Shown piece by piece: positions 23,151 to 34,936 of a stretch of 64,000 nucleotides of DNA (position 1 is its first letter; every line of letters begins with the position of its first letter). Source of the DNA: Coniochaeta sp. PMI_546 (Eukaryota > Ascomycota > Sordariomycetes > Coniochaetales > Coniochaetaceae). The notes under the pieces are model-generated. The model saw nothing but the letters and a program-made list of their open reading frames with translations, was not told the DNA's origin and searched no databases. Where the stretch lies: NCBI GenBank assembly GCA_021432605.1, contig MU271150.1, positions 248,001 to 312,000 of the forward strand. Reading direction: 5' to 3'. The translations under genes were made by a program, and so were the position numbers.

Positions 23151-24793
23151 ATGACATCGGACTCTATTCACGACGTGGACTTGCAGAAGGAGAAGGTAGA
23201 CGATATTTCCAGGGCTGAGTCGGGGGCCAATGAAGTGAGTAAAGTTTCACAATGTTCTGTCGCCATACACATGCACATGAGCATCGCTGATAGCCTCGAA
23301 GGTGACGCCAACAATCTCTTACACAGTGGAGGAGGAGAAAGCCGTCAAGAGAAAGCAAGACTTTGTTATCTTACCTCTCTGCGCGAGCATCTACTTCCTC
23401 TGCTACCTGGACCGCTCCAACATCGGCAACGCGAGAATCCTCAACTCGTCAACCCACAATGACATGCAGACAGAGACTCACACCACGGCGACGCAGTTCA
23501 ACATCGCGCTCATGATCTTCCTGGTCGCCTACGCCATCTTCGAGGTGCCGTCCAACATCTTGCTGAAGAAGCTCAAGCCCTCTCGCTGGCTGGCCTTCCT
23601 GATGTTCACCTGGGGCGCCATCACCATCGGTCTTGGTGGTGTCAATACCTTCTCCGAGATGACGGCGGTGCGCTTCCTTCTGGGCATGTCTGAGGCCGGC
23701 TTGTTCCCTGGATTGGTAAGTTTGATCCGTGATAGGAACGTGGAACTGAATAATAACGACGCTTCAGGTCTACTATCTTACCTTCTGGTACAAAACGGAC
23801 GAACGCAGCGTCCGCGTGGCCTTCATCCTCGCCAGCGCGACCCTCGCGGGCGCTTTCGGCGGTGCCATCGCGTATGGCATCGGCCACATGAACCAAGCTC
23901 TTGGCCACTCAGCATGGAGGTGGCTCTTTATCATAGAGGGTGTTCCCTCGTGTGTTTCCGCCTTGGCCGTCTGGTTCCTGCTTCCCAACTACCCGGAGGA
24001 ATGGCACAAGGGTCGAGACCGCGACATCGCACTCCACCGGCTGCGGGTCGAGGGCAGCAAGAGCCACCACCGAAGCATGACCTGGGAGGACGCCAAGGCA
24101 ACGCTACTTGACTGGCGTCTCTACGGTCACTACCTGATCTATTTTGGTGTTTCGGTGCCCTTCAGTTCGCTCTCTCTGTTCACGCCAGCCATCACGTCCG
24201 GACTGGGATACGTGGACTTGCAAGCGCAGTTGATGACGGTGCCGCCATATGCGGTAGCTTATTGTAAGGATGTCCCACGATATCACCTCGGAAAGCTGCA
24301 GGAGTCTGACCATATTATGCATGTAGTTACCCAGATCTTCGTTTCCTGGTCAGCAGATCACTTCAACGCCCGTGGCTTACACAGCGCCGCCTTTGCCACC
24401 ATCGGCGCAGTCGGCTTCATCGCCTCCGCGTGCCTGCCACCAGATGACTACCTGCACCGCTACGGCTGCCTGATCGTCGCCTCGGCCGGGGCCTTCGCCT
24501 GCATCCCGCCCATGCTCGGGTGGCTGACGTCAAATGTCTACTCCACCGCCGCCGTAGGCTTGGCCGTCGCTCTCAACGTCGGTTTCGGCGCCGGCTGCGG
24601 CCAGATTCCCGGCGTGTGGATCTACAAGGCCGATGAGAAGCTGCGTGGGTATCCCACTGGCCACTGGACCAATGCGGGCATGCTGCTGTTTGTTGCTGTC
24701 GGGGGTGTTGCGCTGCGGATTCTGTACGGATATAAGAACCGGAAGTTGATTCGGGAGGCCGGTGGTCAGGAGGTTCGTCTGTTTAGGCTTTAG
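23151..24793 (+). CDS. MFS anion:cation symporter, allantoate/Dal5-type permease
   Basis: Exons 23151-23234, 23302-23715, 23768-24263 and 24327-24793 join to 1461 bases and 486 residues. The start is the ATG of MTSDSIHDV. After a short cytosolic N-terminus comes SYTVEEEKAVKRKQDF, then span 1 with LCASIYFLCYLDRSNIGNAR, the hallmark of this family. EVPSNILLKKLKPSRWL and RFLLGMSEAGLFPGL follow, with VYYLTFWYKTDERSVRVA across intron 2. Twelve spans can be counted. Relatives import allantoate, ureidosuccinate, nicotinate, pantothenate and other organic anions in symport with protons. The substrate here is not predictable. The first intron could alternatively use the CACAG acceptor 33 bases downstream together with a second GT at 23239, which would drop about ten residues. 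Confidence 0.88.
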
Positions 24794-26171
24794 TCTAGCA
24801 AGGCTTGGTCTGCGAGATTAGATGATACACTGAATCTCTAATGGGGCTGGAATCTGTGATATGTGTCTTCCCATACCTGAGAGAAGCGAATAGGCCGTCA
24901 TTTTCTTAGTTTGTACGATGGCTCTTCCCGCAATCTTGTGCCGACCACACCTTATCAGCTACTCAGTGCGTCTTTCTACTTTCACGTGATACCGTCCAGG
25001 CATGCCTACCTACCTTAGTTACAGACATTCATTTGTACGTGCTGCGTGCGATATTGGAAGGTGCCAAGCCAGGACCACCCAGCATGCGGAATAGATGAAC
25101 CACCACACCTCACCTCACCACAGCCTTGGTTCCCGGGTCCCGGTCTTCCTCTTAGGGACTGCCCGCGTTGGCCATGTGCTCGAGCCTGCTTCGAGTAATA
25201 TCGCCGTCCAACCTCGACCTACCAAGACAGGAATCTGCAACATGTCAGACCGGGTCACTGGCACACTCGAGCTCAGCCTTGATTTGTCCAGCTGATCCCC
25301 TCGGATGGCTCTTGACAGTTAAGTCACAACCTTGTAGCACTATGACACTTGGACCAATGATGAGCTCCCCAGCCGGAGTAATGTCCGGTCCCAGCCAGCT
25401 CGCGCCTAGCGTCCTCAAGATGTCTGCGTTGTAACGTTGAAACGTCCGGCAGTGGTTCAAGCTCCACCGCTACTACCGAGGGAGATTTTCGGTTACCGGC
25501 TCAGCGGTTATTCCACGCGATCGTAGGCGATGGTTCCCCCGCATTCACCCCGGCGCATCAGCGGGTCCGGGGCATGCATTACCCCAAACTGCGCCGTACA
25601 GGAGCGGCTCCCTCTCCCCGCAGCGCCGTCCACGCAACTTTCGTGGTTTCTGGCCGAGACACGCCGGTGGGTGAGGTAGCAATATTGGTTGCAGGGGAAG
25701 TCGGTGTAACTCCGTTTTCCGCCAAACCCAGCCAAGTATTGCGGTGGCCTCCCCAACACTGACCATTGACAGGCTTGGCAGCACCCATGGCAATGGACAC
25801 GGATGGGGAGGGCAAGCCTGAAAATAGGCAACGGCCGCACTGCCGTGGGACTCGTGCTGCACGCTCGAGCACTATTTTGGAGAATCCACGCGCGAAGGAA
25901 CATATCCAACCCGAATCGAGCAGGTTGGAAGTTGGAAGTTCCCCTGCCTTGCTGGTTAATGGTCTTCGGTTAAGACAACTCGGTTGCTTCGGTGGTGACT
26001 GTTACATCGTGACCATGGTCAAGATCAGTCTCAAGTGAGGGGACTGCGCAGGGAGTCTGCCCGTCTGTAGGTCTATATCTGTTCCCAGGTTTGCTCTTCT
26101 TCGACACCATAACCGGTCCCGACACCACGGACAGACATATTTACCCTGATTAATATTAATATGCACCCATA
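24794..26171. other. Intergenic region
   Basis: This is the 3' flank of the Dal5-type permease and the promoter of the tannase/feruloyl esterase gene. Overlapping frames of about 90-130 codons occur on both strands near 25510-25910, in a GC-rich patch, and look random. An AT-rich stretch (26138-26160) sits immediately before the esterase start codon. Confidence 0.45.
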
Positions 26172-27812
26172 ATGACCCGCGGCACAGTAACTGTTCTCGG
26201 GCTGGTTGTTCTCGCCCTGCGAGCACTCGCCGCTCCCTCAGACTCAGCTGCCACCTTCCAGACCAAATGCGTAGCTGCAACATTCAAGTGCATTCTGCCA
26301 AAAGGCGCAACTCTCGAGTCTGTCACAGCTGTCCCCAATGGTGGAAGCTATGGCGAAGGTGCCAGAGACATTGCGTATCCAACCAACCCAACTGGACTGC
26401 CTGAGCTCTGTGCCGTCATTGTGAAGGTGACAAGCTCGCCAACCAAAAGCTATCGTTTCGGCCTCTTCCTGCCGTCAGCATGGAACTCCAAGTTCTTTGC
26501 TGTCGGCAACGGCGGGTTCGCTGGTGGCATCAACTGGCTGGACATGGCTCCTGGTCCTCACTACGGCTTCGCAACTGTCTCCACTGACCTCGGGCACAAC
26601 TCGACCACCGCTGACCTCTCGTGGGCCCTCAACAATCCTGAGGCCAAGACAGACTGGGGCTGGAGGGCCCTCCACGGATCCGTGCAACTCGGCAAGCAGA
26701 TCACTCAAGCGTACTACAAGAAGACCATCAAGTACTCCTACTACAACGGCTGCTCGACCGGTGGACGACAAGGCCTAAAGGAGCTCCAGATCTCCCCCGA
26801 AAGCTTCGACGGCCTCCTAGTCGGAGCACCCTCCTACTACGTGAGCCACCTCAACAACTACGCCACGCGCATCGGCTTGTACAACCTACCTGTCAACGAT
26901 CCAAAGCACATCGACTACACCCTCTTCCCGGCCATAGCCGACGAAGTCGTCCGCCAATGCGACCATCTCGACGGTCTAGTAGACGGCATCGTCAGCTCTC
27001 CCGAGCTCTGTGCCTTCGACTTCTCCAAGATAACCTGCGGCACATCCACCAACACCACCTGGTGTCTCACCCCGGCCCAGGTCCAGACCGCCAAGAACGT
27101 CTACTCCGACTACCGCTCGGCGGACGGCAAGCTGATCGGTCCGGGCCTGACCTTCAGCTCAGAAGACCAGTGGTGGATCCTGCTCGCGGGTACGGAACCC
27201 AGCCCCTTCGGCGTGGGCTACCAGCGCTACTTCCTCCTCGACGACCCCACCTGGGACTGGCGCACCTACAACGACTCCCTCGTCACGCTGGCCGAGAAGA
27301 CAGACCCGGGCCAGGCCACGGCGATCGACTACGACATCTCCGCCTTCAAGAAGCGCGGCGGCAAGGTCATCCTCTACCACGGCCTGGCCGACGGCCTGGT
27401 GCCCACCAAGGGGTCGGACTGGTACTACAACAGCACCATCTCGGCCTTCGGCGGCCTGTCAAAGACGAGGGACTTCTTCCGCTACTTCCAGATACCCGGA
27501 ATGCAGCACTGCTGGGGCACCACGGTCGACGCCCCGTGGAACATTGCCGGCGCCTTCCAGCCCGGCGTCATGGGCACGGGGTACTGGTCCGTCCCCGGGT
27601 TTCAGGACGCCAAGCACGACGCCATGCTGGCGCTGCAGGACTGGGTGGAGAAGGGTAGGGCGGTGGATGAGATTGTCGCTACGACGTGGCGGAGCAGTCA
27701 GGATCCGAGCTCGGGGGTGCTGAAGCAACGGCCGGTGTGTCCTTGGCCGGAGAAGGCTGTATACAAGGGCCATGGTGATGTTGATTCTGCTGCGAGCTGG
27801 AGTTGTAAATAG
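26172..27812 (+). CDS. Secreted tannase/feruloyl esterase family enzyme
   Basis: A single exon of 546 codons. A signal peptide (MTRGTVTVLGLVVLALRALA) is followed by the mature enzyme. The family uses a Ser-Asp-His triad in which the Ser and His are each next to a cysteine of one disulfide (the CS-D-HC motif). All parts are visible: C194-S195 in NGCSTGGRQG, D407 in GLADGLVP and H446-C447 in GMQHCWG. Length is normal for the family, and several N-glycosylation sequons are present. Members cleave gallate esters of tannins or ferulate and coumarate esters of plant cell-wall polysaccharides; which of these applies cannot be read from the sequence. The product would act outside the cell on plant material. 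There are no adjacent cell-wall-degrading enzymes. Confidence 0.94.
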   Translation: MTRGTVTVLGLVVLALRALAAPSDSAATFQTKCVAATFKCILPKGATLESVTAVPNGGSYGEGARDIAYPTNPTGLPELCAVIVKVTSSPTKSYRFGLFLPSAWNSKFFAVGNGGFAGGINWLDMAPGPHYGFATVSTDLGHNSTTADLSWALNNPEAKTDWGWRALHGSVQLGKQITQAYYKKTIKYSYYNGCSTGGRQGLKELQISPESFDGLLVGAPSYYVSHLNNYATRIGLYNLPVNDPKHIDYTLFPAIADEVVRQCDHLDGLVDGIVSSPELCAFDFSKITCGTSTNTTWCLTPAQVQTAKNVYSDYRSADGKLIGPGLTFSSEDQWWILLAGTEPSPFGVGYQRYFLLDDPTWDWRTYNDSLVTLAEKTDPGQATAIDYDISAFKKRGGKVILYHGLADGLVPTKGSDWYYNSTISAFGGLSKTRDFFRYFQIPGMQHCWGTTVDAPWNIAGAFQPGVMGTGYWSVPGFQDAKHDAMLALQDWVEKGRAVDEIVATTWRSSQDPSSGVLKQRPVCPWPEKAVYKGHGDVDSAASWSCK

Positions 27813-28285
27813 GTGGGTTTTAATTTGGGGTGGGGTCGTGTGGTGTGTGACGGTTAAGTAGTATTGTGTCCCGTATCACAGCTTATATCACACGTTAACA
27901 TTACTCCACTTTCAACACCGTTTCCTTGATTGTCACATCGTGGAGGTTTCTAGACGTCAAGCTTGATGGCATTATATTAGGCTAGGGTACCGACGCCATC
28001 ATTACTTTTGTTATCCCATAGCCAATAAGGTGTACAGCTAAAATCATAAGGATTGCAGGAGAGAACAATTGGGTAAAGCTCAAACCATCACGTCACTACA
28101 ATACTGTCAAACTGCAAGGTTACTGTTGTCATTGGTATCTGAGGACTAACGACGATGAACATGACAGCGCTCCCACTGATCGATGCAACTCAGTTGGATG
28201 ATTATGTTCGTGCCAGCAGTTTTGACCAAGATCTGACGTAGAAAACCATCGTCGTCCAGGAACAGCTATTGTAACCCCCAACTCT
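27813..28285. other. Intergenic region between convergent genes
   Basis: This is the shared 3' flank of the esterase gene (plus) and the KGG stress-protein gene (minus). I see no gene or repeat in it. Confidence 0.5.
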
Positions 28286-28688
28286 CTACGAAGAGCGGCC
28301 TCCCTTCTTGCCGGCCTCATGGGGGTCGACCTTGCCGTGGGCGAACTCTATTGCGCAATGGTTAGAATCTGTTGCGATGAAGGTTGGCGTGTCAACAACT
28401 CACCACCCTTGGCAGAGCCACCAGAGTTGCCAGATCCGCCAGTGCTGTCGCTGCCGCTGTCTCCGGAACCACCGCTGCTGTGTCCACCCTCCCTGCCGGC
28501 CTCATGGGGGTCGACCTTGCCATAGGCAAACTCTGCAAACAGATGTAGTTAGCCACTGGCGACAATCTTGATAACAATTGAGGCTAAGTCAGGATGAAGA
28601 AGGACATACCGGTCTGCTGCATGCGCTTGTCAGGAGTGCCATCCTGCTTGAGGCCGTCGTGCTCGCTGGGCTTGTAGGTGTCAGACAT
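28286..28688 (-). CDS. Small KGG-repeat stress-associated protein, three exons, 89 aa
   Basis: Exons 28688-28610, 28532-28404 and 28347-28286 join to 270 bases. The protein starts MSDTYKPSEHDGLKQDGTPD. Two copies of an EFA(Y/H)GKVDPHEAG(R/K)(E/K)GG motif follow, separated by a Ser/Gly-rich linker, and it ends GGRSS. The KGG motif (PF10685) is known from hydrophilic stress-induced proteins in bacteria and fungi. Fungal forms with the KPSEHDGL start are small, soluble and abundant in conidia or under stress; the exact role is unknown. Both introns are phase 1, with GTATGT/GCAG and GTGAGT/ATAG borders. Exons 2 and 3 each begin with the motif and share 28 identical bases in a row, so the last exon looks like a duplicate. 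The leader is pyrimidine-rich, as in strongly expressed fungal genes. Confidence 0.87.
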
Positions 28689-28812
28689 GATTGCTGGTGG
28701 TGGATGATGAGTTGGTATTAGAGTTTAGATGAGTAGATGAGTGTGTTGAAGAGTGTGAGTTTGTGATGAAGATGAAGATTAGAAAGTGGTTGAAGCTGCC
28801 GAATGATGCATC

Positions 28813-28820
28813 TTCTTATA
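28813..28820 (-). promoter_or_regulatory. TATA-like element of the KGG gene
   Basis: On the minus strand the sequence reads TATAAGAA, about 125 bases upstream of the start codon. A CT/CA-rich leader lies between the two. Position and sequence fit a core promoter of an inducible, strongly expressed gene. Confidence 0.4.
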
Positions 28821-30685
28821 CTTTTCTCGCAAGTGCCTGAAGACAACTGCAAGCGTCCGAAAGCGTCTTCCTCTCCCTGGTAGTACCTAATCGTCGCGTC
28901 AGCGGCGTGCGGCTGTCATGATGCAATCCAGCCCGGGCCGTGCTCACCGCTCGGCATAAAGCGAGTGGTGATGTCGTTGTCTTTGACTCCTAGCGCGATC
29001 TGTGGACTGCGGATCTTAGATCCTCAAATCGTGGAACCGACGATCAAACAGTATGGGCGTCATTGACTTTGACGCACGGGGGGCCATAGTGGAACTCGTC
29101 GCGAACTCACGTGAAGATCTAAGTGTGAATCCATCTACTATGATCCTGGTTTCATACAAGACAAAAGACTGTTCCAAGCTGTTCCTGGTTTGTCGGAGTG
29201 ATGTTGTCAGAGACGTACGCTAGACTATAGACTATTGCTAATGAATAGTGCGCTGTGGGGACATCGCCAAGGAAGCTTAGCGTCACTCCGCCGATACGCG
29301 AACGCCACAAGGTTGTATCGCGGGGGAAGGCTGTTTGAGGAGACAAACACGCTGATCACATTCTGCTAACAGCTACCATGCCACGACCACGTGTAATTGA
29401 CATCCAAGCCAAGATGTAGCTTAGGTACCTTAGTATACGACTCACCCTACAGGTCATACGTGTCAAATGCATGTTTGCATCAGACACGGTGTGTTTATGT
29501 CATAGGTGATTAGGAAGTCTGTATATTGCTCCACGTTTGACCCTCTTCTGTCAAATGACAGGCAGGCACTAGGTCTGGAGGTAGGCGAGCCGTGTCCTGT
29601 CGGAATGCCCAGCGAAGAAAGAAATAACACTACGTGGCTGATTCCAACCGCGGCTACCTTGACATCGATTCAAGATATCCCATATGCAATTGCGTTGACA
29701 AGGATATCCTTCCTCCAAGCTATACGTCACAACTGCAGGCTTCAGGTCTCAGACCGCAAATCAATGATGCCATTGGTTCCCCCTGCAAGGTCTTTTTCTC
29801 GGCAGGAGTGATCACACCGCTCATTCCCTTCCCCAGCCATTCATTAGCAAGTAATGCCTTGTACAAGACGTCTATCCCCAGGTATGATCGTGCACTGTGA
29901 TCAGGCGATGAGATGATAGGTCAAGACACGAAGATTGGCTGAGACGAAGACCTGGATCATATCACTGTGCTCTTCATGAGGTCGAAGGACCGATGAAATG
30001 GACGAAGTCTTTGAGGGTTGATGCGGTGATGAGACCTGTCCACGCGATTCTGCCGGCAATACGCGAACAGCAGGTGATTTTGGGCTAACGTGGACAGAAG
30101 AGAGCACACCGAGCCGACTCGCTCTGTTGTCATTGTGGTTGAGCGAAATACTGAGGAATAAGTGAGGTTCATCGTGTACTTTCCTAAGCCGAAGCCACAA
30201 GATAGCACTATAAACAAATGTCCACAAACAGAAGTTTAGGTACAGTGACTCTGTATTCTACAAACCGTCCCCCATTCCCGAAGCCGGATTCCTAGCTTCA
30301 CCTGGATCCGTTGCCGCAGTTATCATTTCGTCCGCGGCGCTGCAGCGGCAACACCCCTGTCATCATAGTTTGCGTAGTTGACGATCGCCCCAAATCTGCT
30401 CATGACAAGTGGAGCTCTCCCGTTTCAAGCTCCTGGAGCTCCTTGGTTTTTCCAAAGTTGTCTGCGGAGAGCTGTTTCTCTGAAGGTGAGCTTGGAGATG
30501 GAGTGATTCATGGCTTGCGTTGGGCATCCAGTTAACCGCAAGTCGCCCAAAGAGTCAACCAACGCTTCAAGAATTTCGTGGGAGGGTACTACTCCGTGCG
30601 GAGGCTTTTGCGATAGGTGGAAGAGGAGGAGATGGTTGAGGGAGTGATTGCAGTTAGCCTACTCCATCATCGTCCCCATAGGCGC
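28821..30685. other. Intergenic region
   Basis: About 1.9 kb upstream of the KGG gene and downstream of the gene ending at 30686. The longest frame is 108 codons and has no recognisable motif. No tRNA or repeat was found. Confidence 0.45.
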
Positions 30686-32187
30686 TCAACCACCCCACCG
30701 CCGATAATTTATCACCGGCATCTCCTGTGTCGGCATCGAGTCTCCATGCACCTGTCTGATTGGCCTCTCTGTCGGTAGCTCCAGTCGATATCCAGGGATA
30801 ACCGTCTCGATCTGGGGCGTGCTGCTGCTTCTCGGAATGGCAAGTTGGAACTGCGCGCTATTGGGGTCTCGTACTGCCGGAGACATCCTTGGCAATGGGA
30901 ATCCTGCAGAAGTTTCTGATATGAAAGGGGCTCTCTCAAAATCTTGTGGTGCGGAAGTCATGATTGGTTCTCGAGCCTCGGCGGTGAACGGTGCCCCGTT
31001 GGAATTTTGAAGTGCAGAGCTCATGACTGGTGCTTGGAAGGTTGCAAAAGTCCGTGACTGGCTCATCGACGGTGTAGTCAGAATTGATCTTGGTGAGGTA
31101 GGTGACTGAGCTCCCCGCGGGCCAAAGCCATTGGCTAAGCGAAGTAGCTCGAGGTTCCTCTCTTTTGTTCTCTCTGATCGCTGGAGACGACACGTTAGTA
31201 GAGCAGTGTCAAATCTTTCTGTTTCCGATGGCTCGTTGAATCTAAACAAAAGACGCTCGCATTTTCGCGTGACTGCATTAGATATATTTGAGGCCGCCAT
31301 GGAGCACAAGTTCCAAGCTCTCAGGCCATCTGCGTTACGTTTTGCCGCAGTGATATACACTTCTATAGGATTGTCTTGTCGAGAGTTTCGTACTCCTAGC
31401 CAGTCGTCCATGATGAGTGTTGGCAATGTCTCGATTTGTGTTACTGTACCTGTTAGCTTGGACCTTGGTCGTTCTGACGTTCCAATGAAGGCTCACTATC
31501 AATGCTGAGTATGGTGTATCGGTCAGACTCTTGGAGAAATAGTACTAGGAGTGGCGGAGGGTTGAGATCTGACACAACAGCTTGTCTTCCAGTGCTGTGG
31601 TCTGTCTGCACTGTAACAGCATCTGACATGCTCAACTCACTTGGCGCTAAGGACGATGTTGGTGTCCGGCTGTCACTTGTTCGTGTGGTGGTTGGAGACA
31701 GCTGTGTGGCGCCACGAGTCTCGTCTGGCCATTCCCAGATTTGAATCTCCGCCAGGCCGTGAAGCTCAGATTTACCACGGAATTTTCTTTTGCTGCCTCT
31801 CAACCTTGCCAACGTCTCCGCTCCTATGAAGCTGTCCTTCACCTCGTATCCAGTGAAGAACCGTTGAAGCTCGAGCACATCTTGTCTCCTTGAGAACGAG
31901 AACACCAGCGGAGTGCCGTCGCAAATGACTTCTATCACCCATTCGCTTTGGGTCTTCTGCTTGAGTGTGTATAGAGGTACCGCAATGTCTCGTTGAATGT
32001 TAAACTTGTGATTGAAGTGATGAGTGTGGGACGTCGTCGAGGTTGAAGAAACGATCTTCTCCGTCAAGCGTAGACTGCCAGTGTCAACATTATCTCGATA
32101 GACCATAAGGTTTCTCGTGTGCACTTCGGATGTTGGAACTAGAGGCAAAGCCGTCAACGGCAACCCAGCGTCTAGTTCATACGGCAT
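30686..32187 (-). CDS. Fungal protein of unknown function, two exons, 484 aa
   Basis: Exons 32187-31497 and 31449-30686 join to 1455 bases. The intron has a GTGAGC donor and a CTAACAG acceptor, and the junction reads LSIDSTVTQIETLP. The N-terminal 150 residues alternate hydrophobic and polar residues (RDIAVPLYTLKQKTQ, EWVIEVICDGTPLVFSFSR, DVLELQRFFTGYEV, IQIWEWPDETRG). This looks like a beta-rich, PH-like module, which is my inference. A Ser/Thr-rich linker is followed by LLVLFLQESDRYTILSID and DDWLGVRNSRQDNPIEVYIT. The last 170 residues are Pro/Ser-rich with repeated AP(F/V)-type phrases and probably disordered. I do not recognise a named family. The gene diverges from the amino-acid permease across an 826-base gap. 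Confidence 0.7.
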
Positions 32188-33013
32188 CCTTGGGCGGTGC
32201 TTCGCGGTGGGTCATTGTACGGAGTCGTCGACAGAAGGATGGCTGAATGTGAGCTTTTCAGGGACTGGCATCCGAGTCGCAGTCGCAGTCACGGTTGTTC
32301 GACCTACGCTGCAGGCTGTCTCAGCGACCCTTAAAATTTGGAAGAATGTTTGATAAGACGCCACGGCCGCTCAGCCCCCCCAAACTAAAGCGTGGCTTGG
32401 TTGGTCACTGCAGATGGAGTGCTGGCGAGGCTCTCAGGCTGTCAAGTGCACCATTTAGTGCAGTAGCACAAGCAACGCCATTAGCAAATTATTGAACCTG
32501 ATCATCGTCGCTATTGGACGGAAAGGGCGCTAATCACTCTCGATTCTTGTTTGCTAGGCAGAATTCAGCTTCACTCTCCCCAACGCTTTGATACCCATCA
32601 CAATCGACATTGTCTCGCTTTTGTGCGCGTGCGCATGCGCACACCGCGATGTTTTCGCATTGGCTACCCGATGTTGACGTCCGTCTAGTTCCTGTAATTT
32701 GCTTATTTAGTATAGCTTGGCGGCAGAAAAAGTCATTTGGTAGAGACGATGTTGCAGATCCAGCTGATGGACTCGCCGACAGCCTGCCGCAATAAATTGC
32801 AGCCAAGATGCGCCTCGTTTCAATGCGAACCTTGGACGTTCTCTTTGATGCGAGCCTATCCATTATATTGTCGTGGGCCGCATGACTTGATCCGGGGACC
32901 TCAGGACACAGGCTGGTAACCATCTGTGGCTGCACAATGACCACTCTTGATGCTCGCATCTCTTAGAATCTTCATCCAGTATACGATCAAACGCAACACC
33001 CCTAGACTAGAAG
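32188..33013. promoter_or_regulatory. Divergent promoter region with an alternating purine-pyrimidine tract
   Basis: This lies between the start codons of the 484-residue protein gene and the amino-acid permease gene. Bases 32622-32644 alternate strictly between pyrimidine and purine for 23 bases and contain the perfect 14-base palindrome GTGCGCATGCGCAC at 32629-32642. Such tracts can adopt Z-DNA under negative supercoiling. No other feature was recognised. Confidence 0.5.
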
Positions 33014-34936
33014 ATGGCAGACCCTTCAGCTGCTGCCCGATTCTCTCAGGCAGATCTCAACCCTATCGATACACAACGCTTCAACTCAGATACCAGAGAT
33101 GAGCTACGAAGACGCATCCGAGATGTCGATCGCCAAAATCAGCGCTTCCATATCGCTCCAACTAGCAAACAGCTCCTCGGATCATGGTCTGTCGTCGGCC
33201 TCATTTTGAACCGAACCATAGGCAGTGGTATCTTCACCCAGCCAGTCAATGTGTTGGAATACGCCGGCAGCTCAGGCGCCGCGATACTTTTATGGATCTA
33301 TGCCTGCGTCATTATGCTATGCATCACGGCCTGCTGGCTCGAACTGGGCCTGAACGTTCCTTTCTACAGCATCGTGTACAATGGGATCAGGAAGAGACTA
33401 TCGACTCCAAGGAGTGGTGGAGACAAGAACTATGTGAGCTGTCATACTCAGTTCAATCCTAGGCATATCTAACCTGATTTTATTCAGTTAGAATACATAT
33501 ACAGAGTACCTGATCTGTTCATGACATGCTTCTTCAGCATACCATTTATTGTCTTCGGAAATATGGCCGGCAACGCAGTCCAGTTCGGCGTACTCATGAT
33601 GGTTGTCATTGACCCCAGTTGTCAGGACGACCAATGCAGGGACCGTGGCCAGGTCGTTGGGTGGGCGATATTTGTCTTGACCGCGTGTGCCCTTATCAAT
33701 GTCATCACGCGAGAGTTCTCAATCCGGCTGAACAATGTCTTCGCAATTCTCAAGGTCGCATATCTCGTCATCACGACCTTTCTCGGCATCATCTACGGCT
33801 CCATCCACGGAGATGGATGCCGACAGATCAGCATGGCAAATAGAGGAGACGGTGGCAGTTTCGGTGACATCATGATGGCTTTGTTCTTCGCCATGTATCC
33901 GCTTGGTGGTTACGAGCAGCCATTCTACGTTCTGGCTGAGGTGGCAAAGCCGAGGCGCAACTTCGCTAGGGCTGTGACTTGGACTATGGTCGGACTCCTG
34001 TTTCTCTACCCACTAGTCAACGTCAGCTACATGTGTGTTGCACCTTACAGTGGCAACGACGCTCTTCCAGACAACATGGCCCTAGCCATGTTCGCGCGTC
34101 TGTCTGGAGCTCCGGTGACAGATCTCAACGGCGCCAACAGCACAGGGCTCATACGCGGAGCTGCAGCCATCCTAGCTTTCTTCATCTTTGGCAATATTAT
34201 GGCTCAGACATTCACGGGATCGAGAGTCAAGCAAGAGATCGCAAAAGAAGGAATACTACCCTGGTCACATCAACTCTCTGCCGACAGCAAGACCTTGGTC
34301 GCGAAGCTCACGACTCCTAAGAACGACAGTCTTTCCGCCATCGACAACATCGAGGACCATGAAGAACAAACCCCCTTCATGGCAACCCTTCTACATTGGT
34401 CCCTAGCAGTGTTTCTCGTCTCTGTGGTTGGAGGAGTACTGCCTCCTACCAAGGCTTACAAGACTCTAACCTACACGAAGGCCTACACAATCATCGGCGT
34501 CATGGGTCTGCTCACATGCGGTGGACTTTTATACCTGAAGATTGACTCTGCTCTGGGCAAGAACAGCCGGCGGAAATGGTCAGAGAATGCCACATGGAAG
34601 GGCGGATTTGGTCCCATACCAGCCATTTTTGGCACCCTGTCGTTGGCTATGTTACTATTTGGCTCTTTTGCGCCACCAAGAAGCCATAACGGTGACAACA
34701 TCATACAGTGGTGGATTTTGCCAACTGTCAGTTGGGCCGTCTGCTCACTCGGCGTGGCTTGGTGGTTTGGGTTGCAGATTATACAGTGGAACAGGGGCGA
34801 GAAGCTGGTTAGAGAGAGGATCCCCTTCATTGAGATTGACGGAAGCGGAGATCCTGTTCAAAAGGTTGAACAGGTCATGTGGAGTTGGGTTCCGTACAAG
34901 ATATTGGGCAGAGGGTTTTCGAACAGCTCGGTGTAG
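33014..34936 (+). CDS. Amino-acid permease, LAT-like branch of the APC superfamily
   Basis: Exons 33014-33433 and 33488-34936 join to 1869 bases and 622 residues. A roughly 55-residue cytosolic N-terminus precedes span 1, GLILNRTIGSGIFTQPVNVL, the substrate-binding unwound helix of this family (GSGIF). Span 6 carries GYEQPFYVLAEVAKPRRNF. Ten to twelve hydrophobic segments are visible, with an inserted hydrophilic loop (about 425-455, KLTTPKNDSLSAID). The closest known group is that of fungal L-type or methionine-type permeases, which take up neutral amino acids across the plasma membrane. The specific substrate is uncertain. The intron has a GTGAGC donor and a TTCAG acceptor, and the junction reads KNYLEYIYRVPDL. 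The start is the first ATG (MADPSAAARF). Confidence 0.9.

Noticed and set aside
28721-28790. A repeat-like GATGAGTAGATGAG tract upstream of the KGG gene
   Set aside because: Read on the gene's own strand it is an ordinary pyrimidine-rich 5' leader, not a tandem repeat of regular unit length.
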